Shown: positions 38,601 to 51,000 of the stretch, one piece after another
Numbering within the stretch: the first letter of the stretch is position 1
Layout of the letters: each line of letters opens with the position of its first letter
Assembly (NCBI GenBank): GCA_943735955.1
Contig: OX030957.1
Coordinates: 7,816,757-7,880,756 of the forward strand
Direction: 5' to 3'
Origin: Piscicola geometra
Lineage: Eukaryota; Annelida; Clitellata; Hirudinida; Piscicolidae
Length of the DNA: 64,000 bases
Translations under genes and position numbers: made by a program
The notes under the pieces: generated by a model
Databases searched by the model: none
What the model was told of the DNA's origin: nothing
Seen by the model: only the letters and a program-made list of their open reading frames with translations

Positions 38601-41600
38601 GGATGGATGGATGGATGGATGGATGGATGGATGGATGGATGGAGGGATGGATGGATGGATGGATGGATGGATGGATGGATGGATGGATGGATGGATGGAT
38701 GGATGGATGGATGGATGGATGGATGGATGGATGGATGGATGGATGGATGGATGGATGGATGGATGGATGGATGGATGGATGGATGGATGGATGGATGGAT
38801 GGATGGATGGATGGATGGATGGATGGATGGATGCATAGATTCATGGATGGATGGATTCGTGGATAAATAAATGAAAAATTAATAAAAATAAATATAAAAA
38901 TGAACAAACAAATGTGTCTGCAATTTTTTCTTTTCAATTTCTTGAGAGAACTAAAAAGGTTCAAAATTGCTTTTAATCTTTTCAAAAGTTCCAATTGCTT
39001 CAATTATTCGAAAAAGATTTTCCATTCTCAAAAAATAAACTCTTCTTAGGCACGAAATAATTCCAAGTTTCACACAAAAATCCCCCAAAAAATATATATA
39101 AACGCTTCAATAAATAAATAATTTCCATCATAAAAGTCATTTAGGGGTAGACAATAGAAGAGGACGTGGATGAGGCAATATTATCTTGCAGGAGCAGTTG
39201 GAGTTTGTGGCAGGCAGTGACGCTGACTGGCCATTGTTTCGGTCTCGGGGGGCTGCAGTGATTGCTATGTCGCAAAAGACCAAGTGAAGTTGATAGACTT
39301 TGCATTGAAACCACTTGTTCTTCTTGTTGTTTAAATTGCGCCAAAGTTGGACATTTTGAGATTGTTTTGAGACGCAAGTGTTCCAAAGATTTCGGATTAT
39401 TCCTTCGCATAAATCTCGGAATTAAGTGGAAACTTCTCACCATGGCCACTTGATGCATTTGATTGCTCCCACTTTCAAACGAGACTAATTCTAGAAACTT
39501 TATATAAAATATCTAAAAATTATTCTTATTTTGTCTCATCCAAAATTGTACACTTTTTTCTAGAAAATAGTAAGAATAAAAATAAAATTGTAAAAAGTTT
39601 TAAATATAAAGTTTCCACGGCCTAGTCTCATTCTAAACAAAACAAATTCTGAAAGGGGAAAGATTATATTAATTTGGTCGACTTTAAAAGTGCTTCATTC
39701 AGAATGCCGACCCAACAGCATGCCACTAGCACTCGAACACGTATATATAATTTAATAAAGCTTTACACCCGCCCTTAAACAGCCCTTCTCCGTAGCCGGA
39801 TGATTTAGAGGCATGCGGTAATTAGATGCACCCCACGGTGAACGCTATAAAAATGATGGGCTCGCATCGTTTTTGAGTTCCGCTTCGCTGCTCGCAAATT
39901 AACGCCCTACAGGTCACCCGCCTTGCATCCATCAAGCCTTCAACTTGTTTCATCAATCCATCCATCTATGCATTCATCCATCTATCCTTGCATGCATCCA
40001 TTCACTTATCCATCCATGCATGCATTCATTCATCCATTCATCATTGTTTCCTATTTTTAATTATATAGATTATATGCATGCATGATGGTGATGACGGGCA
40101 GAAGAGCAATTAGGAGCATTATAGGGTTAGGATTAATGTGCATTTTTGTATTCAGTGAATATGACTTTGCAACGTTGAATTTTAAAATGCAAAATCCTGC
40201 AAGATCCTGCTTGAGTAAAGCAGATGTTCATTCGGACGACTTTTCAAGGCAATCCAATATTAAATAACACTTTTATCAAAAATGGATTTACAAAAGGACA
40301 CATGCTCTTCCATGTAAATTCCAAAATGTATATTAATAAAAACGATTATTTATTAAAAATAAATTTCAGAAACAATTAATAGTAAATAACAAGTAACTGA
40401 AAAGGAATAAAGACATTTAAGAAGAAAAAAGACTTGCAGACGTATTAGATGGATGGATGCTCAAGATTACAGGGCAGTGCTGGTCACGACACCGCCTAAA
40501 AAAACTCTGAGCCAAGAATCAGAACTTTTTCCGAATGTTTTTTATGTAGTAAGAATGCAGATGCAGTAATCATGTTTTTTAACAGTTAGGTCCTACAAAG
40601 TATCCTTGAATCAATTTGAGACGATTTGAAATCGGTTAAAGTTATATTGAAATAATTAAAAATAGTTAAAAGCATTAAAAAGTATGTTTTGGTGCTATGT
40701 TGCAGTGTTATTTTCGTAACGGAAACGAAAATTCTGAATAATCGTTCCACGAAAACGGAAATAAAAACTATATTTATTTTATTAAAAAAAACGAAAATAA
40801 AAACTATAATTATTTCCAAAACGAAACTGAAATAAAAAGTATAATTATTTTCAAAACGAAAATCAGATACATTTTTATGATATGCCATAATATGCAAATG
40901 AATAATTTATATAAAAATATATGTCTATATTATAAACATTATCTTTGGGCTTTATGAAAATAGCGCTTTGTCAATTAAATTATCACATATTTTAATCGTA
41001 AATTTGTTATTATATTTCAAATGTGTTATTACTCAATAATTTATTTAATCAATTCCTATAATATTTCAATTGACTGTTATTTTTAAACTCATTTGTTGTT
41101 AATATACTGTTCTATTTTACTGTTTCATTTTAGGATCAATTAATTTTTTTAGATATAACAAAATAGTGTTTAAAGTTGTAAATAAATATATTTTCAAAAC
41201 GGAAAAAAAACAAAAACTTCAATTATTTTCAAAACGAAAATAAAAACTATAATTAATTTATGAAACGAAAATAACACTGCTATGTAGTTTCAAAGCGATG
41301 CTACTTCGGTGGGATGAACGATTGTAAAAGGGGAAAAGATGGAAGGAACAGGAATGTTTCAAGAATGCGCTAGAACAAGAGAGTTATAAGAACGCACTGA
41401 GATACTCATTGATAGGCGCTAAGTTAGTGCCAGCTGATGAGAATCATACATTTAAACTTGTCATTAAAAAGTTCATGCATTTTGAAGTATAAAAAAAGGA
41501 AAACTATAAATTTCTTGAAAACTGTAGTGAAAAAAAAATAAATACAAAGAAAAGCTATAAAAACAAACTTTCAAATTATTAAAAAATTCATAATTTATTC

Positions 41601-44600
41601 ATTTGTGAATATTTATAATTATACAAATCTTAAATTTAAATCCCAGTCTTACCTCTGCAGGAAAGCTCGTGCCGTCAATGGTGTGCTCCGATCCTATGTT
41701 GTTTGTGCCTGTGTGAAAATGAGAATTTCAAAATTGTATGAAGAACTCATGACTAAATTTTTAAAGAAAAAGAACTAAAATTTTAAAAACTAAAATAAAA
41801 TGTTTCCAAGTCCTTCTGAAAACGCTTGAATTAATGCTCAATAAAACAGCACAACCTCCGAAGTGGAAGAAAACTTCATGGGCCCTGAAGTCATAGGAGA
41901 GTGATCCTCCCGTGATGTTGACATGGGAGACCCTTCTGGCCACTCCAGTCCCATCCTCCCCAGTGCCCTGCTGTGCCACTTCGTTCTCAACATTGCCCTC
42001 CTCGATCAGAAACCTCAACATGTTGCCAGAGTTCTTCAACACTCCGTTGATCTGTTTGCATGATATACGAAATCTGGATTTGTTGAAACCTTAGAATTGT
42101 GTGTTGGGCAGCTTTCTAAATGGCAAATTATATTTATTCCAATGTTTTTAAACCAATTTGAAAAAAAAAACTCATTTTTAAATATATTGTTTCAAGTTTT
42201 TTATAAAACTAAAAACAACTAAATTTTAAAGAATAAACTCGAGAAATTCAATGAGAAACAAAGCAAAAAAAAGAGATTTTCTCGCAAGAAAGACATCAAC
42301 ACAACAGGGTGGTATCAAAAAGTGGACGCTCGATTACTTTTCAATTTAGAATATCTGAAAGGTCCGCCCGGATTTTCGCTTCAATTGCTCAGTGCGCTGA
42401 AATGCCTGTGTGCACTTGATTATAAATTCGCCTCGTATCTCTATTTATCAATGCTTTTTACCCACTTTTTAAATGAAAGTTTATTTATTTTCAAGCTTTA
42501 TAATTTAAAAAGCAGCTAACTTGTGGTTTAATTTCCTAATAAATGGGAAATATGGCTAAAAAATGTATGTCAAAAGAATATTTCAGAGTTTAGTTGGGAT
42601 TACAAGGTTAAAACTCATCTTTGACGACCACTCGAAATAACAAGATAATATGACAAACAAAATAGCAAGTTAACTCTCATTATTGAAAAGGTGTTTCGAT
42701 TAGTTCTTAAAAAATCTGGTTAAAATGATTACTACTTCAAAAGCGTTACAATACAATTTCTCATCCAAACTTGCTGCTATCAATCATGGCCATTTTTCAT
42801 GAAGTATCAAAACCTATTTTATTTGCTTTGAAATAAGCTAGGACTAGGTGGTGGTGATGCTGATCCTACTCTTTTGAAAAAAATTGAAACTCTCTTCTCC
42901 CACTCACCTTGGTGTCGCTCACTGCAACGGCTTTGAGTTGGGGGTCGAAGAGGAGGTGTCTGGGGTTGATGTCGATGGGGGATTGTCTCTTCCCAGTGTT
43001 GCACAGAACCCATTCGGCGTTCACCAGGCCCCAGAACTGAGGTCCTGTGGCAGATGCTCTGTTGTAGCTTGAATCTCATCGCGTGTGTGCATTCAGACTT
43101 AGCCTACTTGCACTCCGGAGTGCACATACCTGAACAAACGCCTGTTCGCAATCAGCGTTGATTAGTGAAATTTAACTACGTAAATCCACCCATTTGTTGG
43201 TAGTACTGGATTATTTAAGGATTTCCATTTAGCTATATAAGTACATTTCAATAAATCCTTCAATATAATGCTTATCACTCCGGCCTGTGGATCTGGCGAT
43301 CCGGAGTTTAAATCTCGGAGGTACTTTTAGAAAGTTTAGGGTTAGGGTTAAGGTTTTTATTCTGTGACGAAATCCATTTAGTGTATAATTTGCCCATCTC
43401 TGCGTTACGGAGAGCGAATAAGAAAAGATTACATAATGGAGTTCGAAGACTAAAAGCTTTACGTGCGCTAATGCGGAGTTTAGAAGGCGATTGATGCAAG
43501 AAGAAGGAGTGAAATGAGTGATGGAAGAAGAAAGATGGAGGAAGAATGGAAAAAGATGGAAGGGGAGTGATGGGAAGGCTCGCATTTGATTGGGGCAAAG
43601 ATGTAATTGCTGAAACATCTGATGTGATGATAACTGCATCGAAACTTTCTCGGATTTATGCCGTCATAAATTTAAAGTAAGAATTAAAAGATGCAAGCAT
43701 GGGCGGTGATCTGCTGCAAATCTTGGGGGGTCCAACCCAGAATGGACGGCAATCCTGGGAGGAGCCTGGGGCACTATCATTAAGGGTCCGGACCCCAGAA
43801 CCCTCCCAGGATCACCACCTATGGATGCAAGACACTAAAAAGCGCCAAGAATCGTTTTTCTGCGCAATTGTTTGTGGATACTTTTGGATGTATTGGTGTT
43901 TGAAATGTGTTGTAACCATTTTTCTATTACGCTTTGGTTTTTGTCTTGAAAAGTTTTTTTAACTATATTTTTATAATTTAAATTTTATTTTACAATAAAT
44001 TAAAAACAAAAACAAAAATTTCTTAATTTTTCATATAATTATTTTTTGCTTTTAAAATTTAAAAAAGAATGAAAATCTGGAGAATTAATTCGACGCAAAA
44101 CAGTTCATAAGATGAGAAGAAGAAACTAGAAAGAGGGTCCGGACTAAATTGACTGGAAAAGGCTGATAAGACAAAATTAACGGCCTTGCGAAATAAAGAC
44201 GTTCAGAAGGCCATTGTTTGCTGACCTTAAGGTCAAGGGTCAAAGGTCGCCTCCACTCACTTCGTGTCAACGCCTTACTATGGAAAACTTTTAAAGAGTT
44301 TTAAAAAACTTTTGAGCATGTCTTTGTGGTTCAAGCCAGTGACACTTTTTAAGATAAAGTGCCTTTCTTGTTTAATTGTTTTGAGAGTAAACTTTTTGAT
44401 TATTCGGTTTTTACCTTATTTAATCACTTAACCACTTGGATTTTAATTTACTCTTTTTACTCGTAAATGTAGGCCCAGTTTTTCATATAAATTTTTTTTT
44501 TAATGCCACGAAATTGTCACTGCGAAAACATCGAGACTGTTTGAGTCACCGTCGAAAGCATCTAAGAGGCATATATTCAATCGGGTGAAGTAAGTTACAT

Positions 44601-45366
44601 ATTAATTCACAATTCCGTGCAGAACTCTGACAAGGCTTTACGAAAAATTTATAATTAATAGACATGCTGTCAAAAATTCTCATTTACTTTCGTACTTTTC
44701 ATCTGTTATAATCTCAGCTCGAAAGTTATTATTTGTAGATAAACTTCAATTCATTGCGTGCGTTTTGAGATCATAAAACTGATGATTCTTTCAAACTTCA
44801 AACAAGAATATTTCTTTACTTGGCTGCAATATTAAAGTAAGATAAAAAATAAAAATATCTTCTGCATTGAAAGCCACTCAGCCACTTAAATATAATTGTT
44901 AATTTTTGATGATACTGTCTAGTTATGTGAAAGATATTGCAATGAGCCACCTTTTAATCGAAAGATTTTTTTTCTCAGAAAACTTTTTTCACCAAAAGTT
45001 AACATAGTGCTGAGTGGTCAACGACTATCGGCTTATCCAATAGTTTTTGGTTTCAATTTCTGAATATTCTCAGTAAAATAAAAAAGCAATTTTTGTTACC
45101 TGATATTCCATTGTGACTCCACCACTCTGACCAGGTTGCAGGGTTGCTTCTAGAAGCTGAAGTGTTCAACTCTGCTGTTAAAACTATTTCGTTTTAAAGC
45201 ATGTATTCAAGTTTTGACATTATTATTTATCATTTAAAAATTGTATTTCTCATTTTTATAGTACTAAAACAGTTTGTTCTACTTGTAAATCGTGGATACC
45301 TTCATCAGCCTGAACAGAGGCCAATACCACGATGACAATCGTCCAAAGGATCTTGAATAAACGCAT
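35667..45366 (-). CDS. carbonic-anhydrase-related protein, CA10/CA11-like
   Basis: A secreted alpha-CA-fold protein of the CARP X/XI group. Nine phase-consistent exons, right to left: 45300-45366, 45100-45156, 42908-43056, 41856-42051, 41653-41708, 37837-37932, 36494-36560, 36160-36314 and 35667-35846 (the last acceptor may instead give 35843); about 340 residues. Exon 1 encodes a signal peptide ([20 protein letters not shown]). Family matches: [76 protein letters not shown] and [18 protein letters not shown]. Two of the three zinc histidines are replaced: the HxH motif reads EVFFHFG (first His to Phe) and the third-His region reads AEVQIFGFN (Gln). It is therefore predicted to be inactive as an enzyme. 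Vertebrate CA10/11 bind neurexins; that role here is inference. Confidence 0.93.
36395..36455 (-). mobile_element. short LINE/SINE tail fragment in CA10-like intron
   Basis: Contains a (TCAA)n-like tail, TATATAGCGC and TTCAAGAGCGCT, matching the hairpin tail of the fragment at 3040-3183. Only the last ~60 bp remain. Confidence 0.55.
38460..38868. repeat. (GGAT)n tetranucleotide array
   Basis: About 75 almost perfect GGAT units from 38545 to 38835 with degenerate edges, in the CA10-like intron between exons 5 and 6. It is open in several frames (MDGW or IHPS repeats) but is not a gene. Confidence 0.97.
40703..41279. mobile_element. 577-bp non-autonomous hAT-like element
   Basis: The ends are inverted repeats: CAGTGTTATTTTCGTAACG on the left and, read inward, CAGTGTTATTTTCGTTTC on the right. 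They are flanked by CTATGTTG (40695-40702) and CTATGTAG (41280-41287), a 7-of-8 match to an 8-bp target duplication. The interior has repeated AAAACGAAAATAAAAACTAT motifs near both ends and no transposase ORF. It lies in the CA10-like intron between exons 5 and 6. Confidence 0.75.
43335..43353. repeat. short telomere-like tract
   Basis: TTTAGGGTTAGGGTTAAGG in a CA10-like intron, about 2.5 TTAGGG units. It is preceded by a tRNA T-arm-like stretch (GGAGTTTAAATCTCGG, about 43301-43316). Confidence 0.5.
43698..43823. mobile_element. 126-bp MITE, hAT-like
   Basis: Terminal inverted repeats CATGGGCGGTGATC and CATAGGTGGTGATC, flanked by a perfect 8-bp duplication GATGCAAG (43690-43697 and 43824-43831). 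GC-rich interior with GGGTCCGGACCCCAGAACCC. No coding capacity. A second family member is at 47553. Confidence 0.8.
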
Positions 45367-47552
45367 TCTTGCGAGTTTTCCAGCCCTTGAAAGTTTTATG
45401 TAAAATAAATTCAAATAAAGTTCTAAATTTATTTATTTAACAATTTAACTTTTATTATTGCTCGATTATATAGGCTTGCGATGCTTGAAAATAAATAAAT
45501 GTAATGCAATAAATCATTACTTTCGCAAAGACTCAAATTTTAAATGTTTTAAAACGAAAAAATTATGGAAATCGAATCAATAGCTTCAGATTAACTAAAG
45601 ACGAATCTCGTTAAGCACTTATATATACTTTCAGACGCAGGGGATCTGCCCTCAGCGTCTTCAAATCCTCGTGAGAACTGCTTCCATGCATACCGGGTGC
45701 TCCTTCATTTATGATAATAGTCATATTAGTGAACTTTAAAATAAATTATTCGATTATTTATTTAAAAAGCGACTGATATTATTTTTTCCTATTAAATATG
45801 AAAAAGAAAAATGTGATTTCTTTAAAAGGATTTATTTTCTAGAAATTCAGATAATGGCATCGCGAAGAGTAGATTCTGAAAATGCAATAATGTGTTCGCC
45901 TAATGGAAGCGATAAGTAGCAAGTAATTGCAGTTATGAAAAGCTGCCCCCTGGAGACCACTGCAGCTCAGTACAAAGTCTTTCTAAAATTACTTGCTTTT
46001 CAGAATTTTTGTGACAATTACGTATAAAATATTTTATTATCTTCGTAAATATGAAGTATAAATCAAACTTTTTCAGCATTTTGAATATATACAAATTTCG
46101 TGAATTAGCATTATAAAAATTGTTATTGTTTTGAGGAGTTGTAACAGGGTTCAAAGTTGAAGCGTGAAAACCAACCGTTTCAGATTTCAAACTTTCTGGG
46201 CAAGCCAAAATATTGCCCTATTTGGTGTGTTTTTTCTAATTATCGCCTGTAAACACAAGTTTTTTAAATGACAAAGTGCAAAAAAGAAAGTTCAAACTAT
46301 CAACGGATTCTTCTGATTTAAAGACATTTTATTTTTTTATAATGCATTGCTGGGTCGAAGTTGAGTTGTCAAGAGCTAATGAAATGATGAAGGAAACGAG
46401 TGCAGCGTATTAAATACATTAGAGCCCTGGTTTTACATGCCCCTGACCAGTTTTTTAACAGGCTTTCCATAATCAACCATGAAGCATTTTACATTTCAAT
46501 GAAGAGTCGGTTCAAACACATAAATCAAATTCTTGCCTATCAACTATCAGCTTGAGAATCTGTAAGCTCCCTTTTGCATTCACTCATTGGATTCGTGGTG
46601 AAAACTCGTAGGTGTAGTATATGGTAAATGAAAAGTCGACCACGACAAGAGTTGTTCAAATCTATAGATTTAGATACATAGGGGCAAAATCAAAGTATAA
46701 AAAACTTTATATTAAGAGCAAAAGTTGTCGCAGGGAATTTCACAAGGGTTGCGATGAAATATGAGGCTGGTGGGTGGATGCATGAATGGGTGTAATCATC
46801 CGCACACAAGATTCTTTCGCCATAGAAGAATGAATGGAAACCACTGCATTAAAGATGTCTTGTCGGTGTGATCATCATCATCATCGTCACCAGCAACATC
46901 ATCATCATCGCTTCATCACACTCGTCGGCGTCGTCATCATCATCATTTTGGTGTTGAACAATTCCGAAGTATTGCTGATGTTAATTTACAATAATTTAAT
47001 GAAATGTCTTTTCTGGTTTTCTAAAAAGCGCCTTCAATTCCTTCTTTGAGAGGCTCGTTGGTCTAATGAGGCCTGGCGAATCTTTGTCCAAGTCACGAGC
47101 GAATCAAGCTCGCTTAGGAGCAGTAATAGCCGTAATTGAAGTTGCATTAGAGGGTCGATTTGGAGGGTATTTGGAAGTATTTGGGAGTATTTGAATTATA
47201 CCATGGTTTATTCAATAATCATGGGATATTTGTTAAGAGATGTGCGTGTAAGCTTTTGAAATAGTGTTTATACTTTTTCTTGAATCTTAGTGCCTTTACC
47301 GTGTGTGAAGATACATTCAATACACCTATTTTTAAACTCATCTTTATCATCATCATCACAGACAGATTAATAAGCTGGAAGTGTGATCATGTGGCATGTT
47401 GCAGAGAAAGGCAAGATGGTGCTGAGGAAGTAGCGGGAATGCTTTGAATGAGCTTATCTTTTCTAGGTTTACAAATTATATTTGAAGTTCTATATTTTAG
47501 TCCCATGTTGAACTTTTCTGCAGATTGTGACGATGTCATGTGTTATAATAAG
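45367..47552. other. intergenic upstream of the CA10-like gene
   Basis: About 2.2 kb, AT-rich. An (ATC)n-type tract occurs at about 46870-46945. No gene was recognised; the promoter of the CA10-like gene should lie at its left end. Confidence 0.35.
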
Positions 47553-47782
47553 CATGGGCGGCGATCCTGGGGGGGTCCTGGTGTCTCTTGTTTTGATGCG
47601 AACAAAATCTTCAAACATGGCATAAAATTTTTTTTTACATAGTAATACATTGTGAGTATGCATAGTTATAGTTATAGCTGTCTAAATCAAAACAGAAGTT
47701 ACAAAATGTTTTTTTAAGTGGGGAGAGGGGGGTCCGGACCCCAGAACCCCCCCTTAAGATTTGCAGCAGATCGCCTCCCCTG
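47553..47782. mobile_element. 230-bp member of the same MITE family
   Basis: Starts CATGGGCGGCGATCCTGG and ends AGATCGCCTCCCCTG. It shares GGTCCGGACCCCAGAACCC and a TTTGCAGCAGATC segment with the copy at 43698, the latter in inverted position. Flanking 8-mers ATAATAAG and GTAATAAA agree at 6 of 8 positions, consistent with a decayed duplication. Confidence 0.65.
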
Positions 47783-48072
47783 GTAATAAACTGATCTCAA
47801 ACTAGAAGAAGTTGTTAAATTATTTAGTTATATTTTGTCAATATCAAAAAAACTATCCTATTTGAATCTTAGCTTCATTTTTTCTTTGAAATAATCATTT
47901 TTCCCGAAATAACTAAAGTTTTTAAAAAATATACTTTAAATTATAAATAAATTTTTTGAAGAATTGTTTAGTTTTAAATATAGCGCTTTGATGAAAATTT
48001 AAAAAATTAACCTGGTCTTCCACCATTTGACATTTGATTTAACTTCTACCTAAAGCTAGGTTTAAATTAAGT

Positions 48073-51000
48073 ATGTCTTTACGGAATTCTATCCACTCTG
48101 CTAACTACAATGGTTTCAGTGGTAATGGAACCTTTGAACCAAACTTTGATGACATGGCGAGAGCTCTCGACTCAACATACACACCTGGAATTCTTGAAAC
48201 GGAAATGATGTCAAACCGTTCATCCCTCTACTCTGACGTCATGAATGTAAATGACCGAGATTCTTTTGTGAACAGTTTCAGCGACTCCTCAAGTTACGAG
48301 GCTGTCGCTTTCGTCAGGGACAGAGGCACCATTGGCGATGACAACTCTTCAGATAGTCAGAACGGACGTAATGTTCATATGAACAGCAAAAATTTAGTTG
48401 GTTTGGGACTGGAGGGTGCAGTGCAGGTGGATGTAGATGGAATGTCCCAGGATGACGACCTCGACTGGTTGGTGAAGTTCTTTAAATTTACAACAATATG
48501 ACCTACAACTAGTTGAAAATGGGGAAGTTTTAATGAAAATCATAAATGATATGAAATATATAAATATTAATTACTTATTGATCTTTAGTAAATTATTCAA
48601 ACACACTCTAGGTCTTCTCAGAAAAAGCCTAGCCATGCAGTTTCGAGTAATGCCTTAAACCTTGTGAGTGAGGTCACTGTTAAGAAGGCAGACGAGAAGC
48701 CAAGCCATGTCAACCAAAGTAAAAGATTTATGGGCCTCACAACACTAATCATTACTAATCTTTCAAAAAATAAAGTCAAATCAGAGGGCTCTAAATCCTA
48801 AAAAATATTAGAAATGTATTTATTACGCATAAATTCTTTCTAAACTCCCGAAACATACCACCCAACCACCACCAAGGTCCGCTGAAGAGGTACAGCAGTG
48901 GCAAGATCGACAAGTTCAGTGACTTTGGCCAGGTGACGCAGATCATTGGCGTGCCTCCCCTCTCCGCGTCGAACAAAGACCTCTCCTCCATCGGCAAGGA
49001 ACTCTCCCTCAACAAGCAGACCGACCCCCTCGAGCACTGCACCATCAACCAGGCCGTCTCCAACTCCAAGATCAACTACAGTTCCGGATACGTGCTCGCT
49101 GACTTCAGTGATGTGCAGAACGTCGCCAAGTTGCAAGAGCAGAGTGGGTTTTATTCTGTGTGCGTGTGTCTCATACATTCAACTTAAGAGTTCTATTGAT
49201 TTGGCGTTAAACTAAAAGTCTCTAAAAACATCACTGCTCAACATTGATCGATTTTTCAATTTTAATATTTATTTAATTTTCTCCATCCCTCCGAATTAAT
49301 CTTCTTCAACCACCACTGCAACCTCGACCACCTTCATTCTCCCTAATTGACTTGCGACCACCACACCACTGCAAGGCTTGCGCATGAGCTTCAGCACTCC
49401 CCTGGTCAGCAAGGAGGTGAGTCTCAAGGTCGCCTCCAACAAGAAACTCAACGAGGTTGTCTCTTCTTCATCCTCTAAGAGTAGGAACCAGCCAGGTGAG
49501 CTGCAGTTTGACCCACCTGAGGTCTTACCCATTTACATGCTTTTCTTCGTTCACAATGTTTACAAGATTTTCTTGGTTTACAATGTTTACATGCTTTTCT
49601 TGGTTTACAATGTTTACAAGATTTTCTTGGTTTACAATGTTTACAAGATTTTCTTGGTTTACAATGTTTACAAGATTTTCTTGGTTTACAATGCTTACAA
49701 TATTTTCTTGGTTTACAATTTTTACAGGCTTTTCTTGATACAAAAAAGTCATCTTATGTCATTGAGTAAGACCAACATTCATTTGAGTAAGGAGAAAACC
49801 ACGTATGAAGCGCAGATTTTTCTAATAAATTTACAATGAATCTTTTTTCCAAAGTTCTAATTCAAAACAACTTCACCTTCTCCCCCAGCTCAGACAGGCG
49901 TGCTCAGGGGCGCAGGCAGGCCTTCAGGCAAAACGACGAACCCTCTGTTCACCTCGAACAACATCAGGCAGCACAAGAACACCAGTGGCTCGTGATTTAC
50001 ACTCTATATATTATTTAATCTTTTATATCATAATAATCATATAATGTATTATATTTTGGTATCTCTCTGTAAAAAAATCACTAAGTATCCGTTTTCAATC
50101 AACTTTCACTTTGATGATATTTCCCGTTTTTCATTTTTAGTCTTTGAATTGTTTTAAATGGTGGCCGTTTTTGATAGGGTTACTTGAAAGTGCATCGACG
50201 TCGTCATCATCATCATCATCATCATGACAGGCGAGCCCTTCCAGAAGAGCCTTCCCAACCTCACCAGGAAGCTGCAACCAGCTAGTTCGAGTGGGTCGTT
50301 TACAAATTGGAATTTCTAGAAATTCCACTTTTATATGATGGACCACACATGCCACACTAACTAATACCACACACACACTTGTCGAACTAACGGCATCACA
50401 CTCACACCACACTCACCAACTCAGGCGGCAGGCCACAGAGGTCGATGCTGCCTCAGAATGGTCCACCAGTCAGAACAGCTTCCCAGCCTGCAGTTGCTTC
50501 TCAGTTGAAGCCGATGCAGCGGCTGCCACCCCAGCGCACCACCAGCACTCAACTGAAACCACAGGGAATGTCGTTGAACCAGAGAAGTGTCAACAGGACC
50601 TCTGTCAGGGCGCCCCCCACCTCCCTCATGACCTCTAGGACTGGTCCTTCTTCCAGGCAGCCCACCACCACCACCAGCAGCAGGCAACCACTCCAAGGCA
50701 CCAACAGACAACCCCTCTCCAGCACAAGACAACCCTCATCCACCTTCTCCAGGCAACCAGTCTCGTCTACCACTCTCTCTAGACAACCACTGACAACCTC
50801 CAACACCACTCGCCAGCCACTGACAACCACCAACAGAACCTCTATGAGCGGCAGCAGACTGGCTTCCAACACCACAGCAAGGGGCCTTGCAAACACTTCA
50901 AGGATCACCTCTGGCACCAGGACACCCCTGGACGCCCCGCCTATCAGAAACGCTGCTGCCACTTCACACGAGAGGAACAGTGCAGTGATTGCCACTAGGA

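Noticed and set aside
38366..39003. Long ORFs of IHPSIHPS or MDGWMDGW repeats
   Set aside because: They are translations of the (GGAT)n array and are open in several frames on both strands; they encode no plausible protein.
43265..43320. A tRNA gene
   Set aside because: There is a T-arm-like GGAGTTTAAATCTCGG, but no convincing acceptor or anticodon stem; at most it is a SINE remnant.
47051..47115. A tRNA or SINE head (TTGGTCTAATGAGGCC box-A-like)
   Set aside because: No matching box B at the right distance and no closed cloverleaf.
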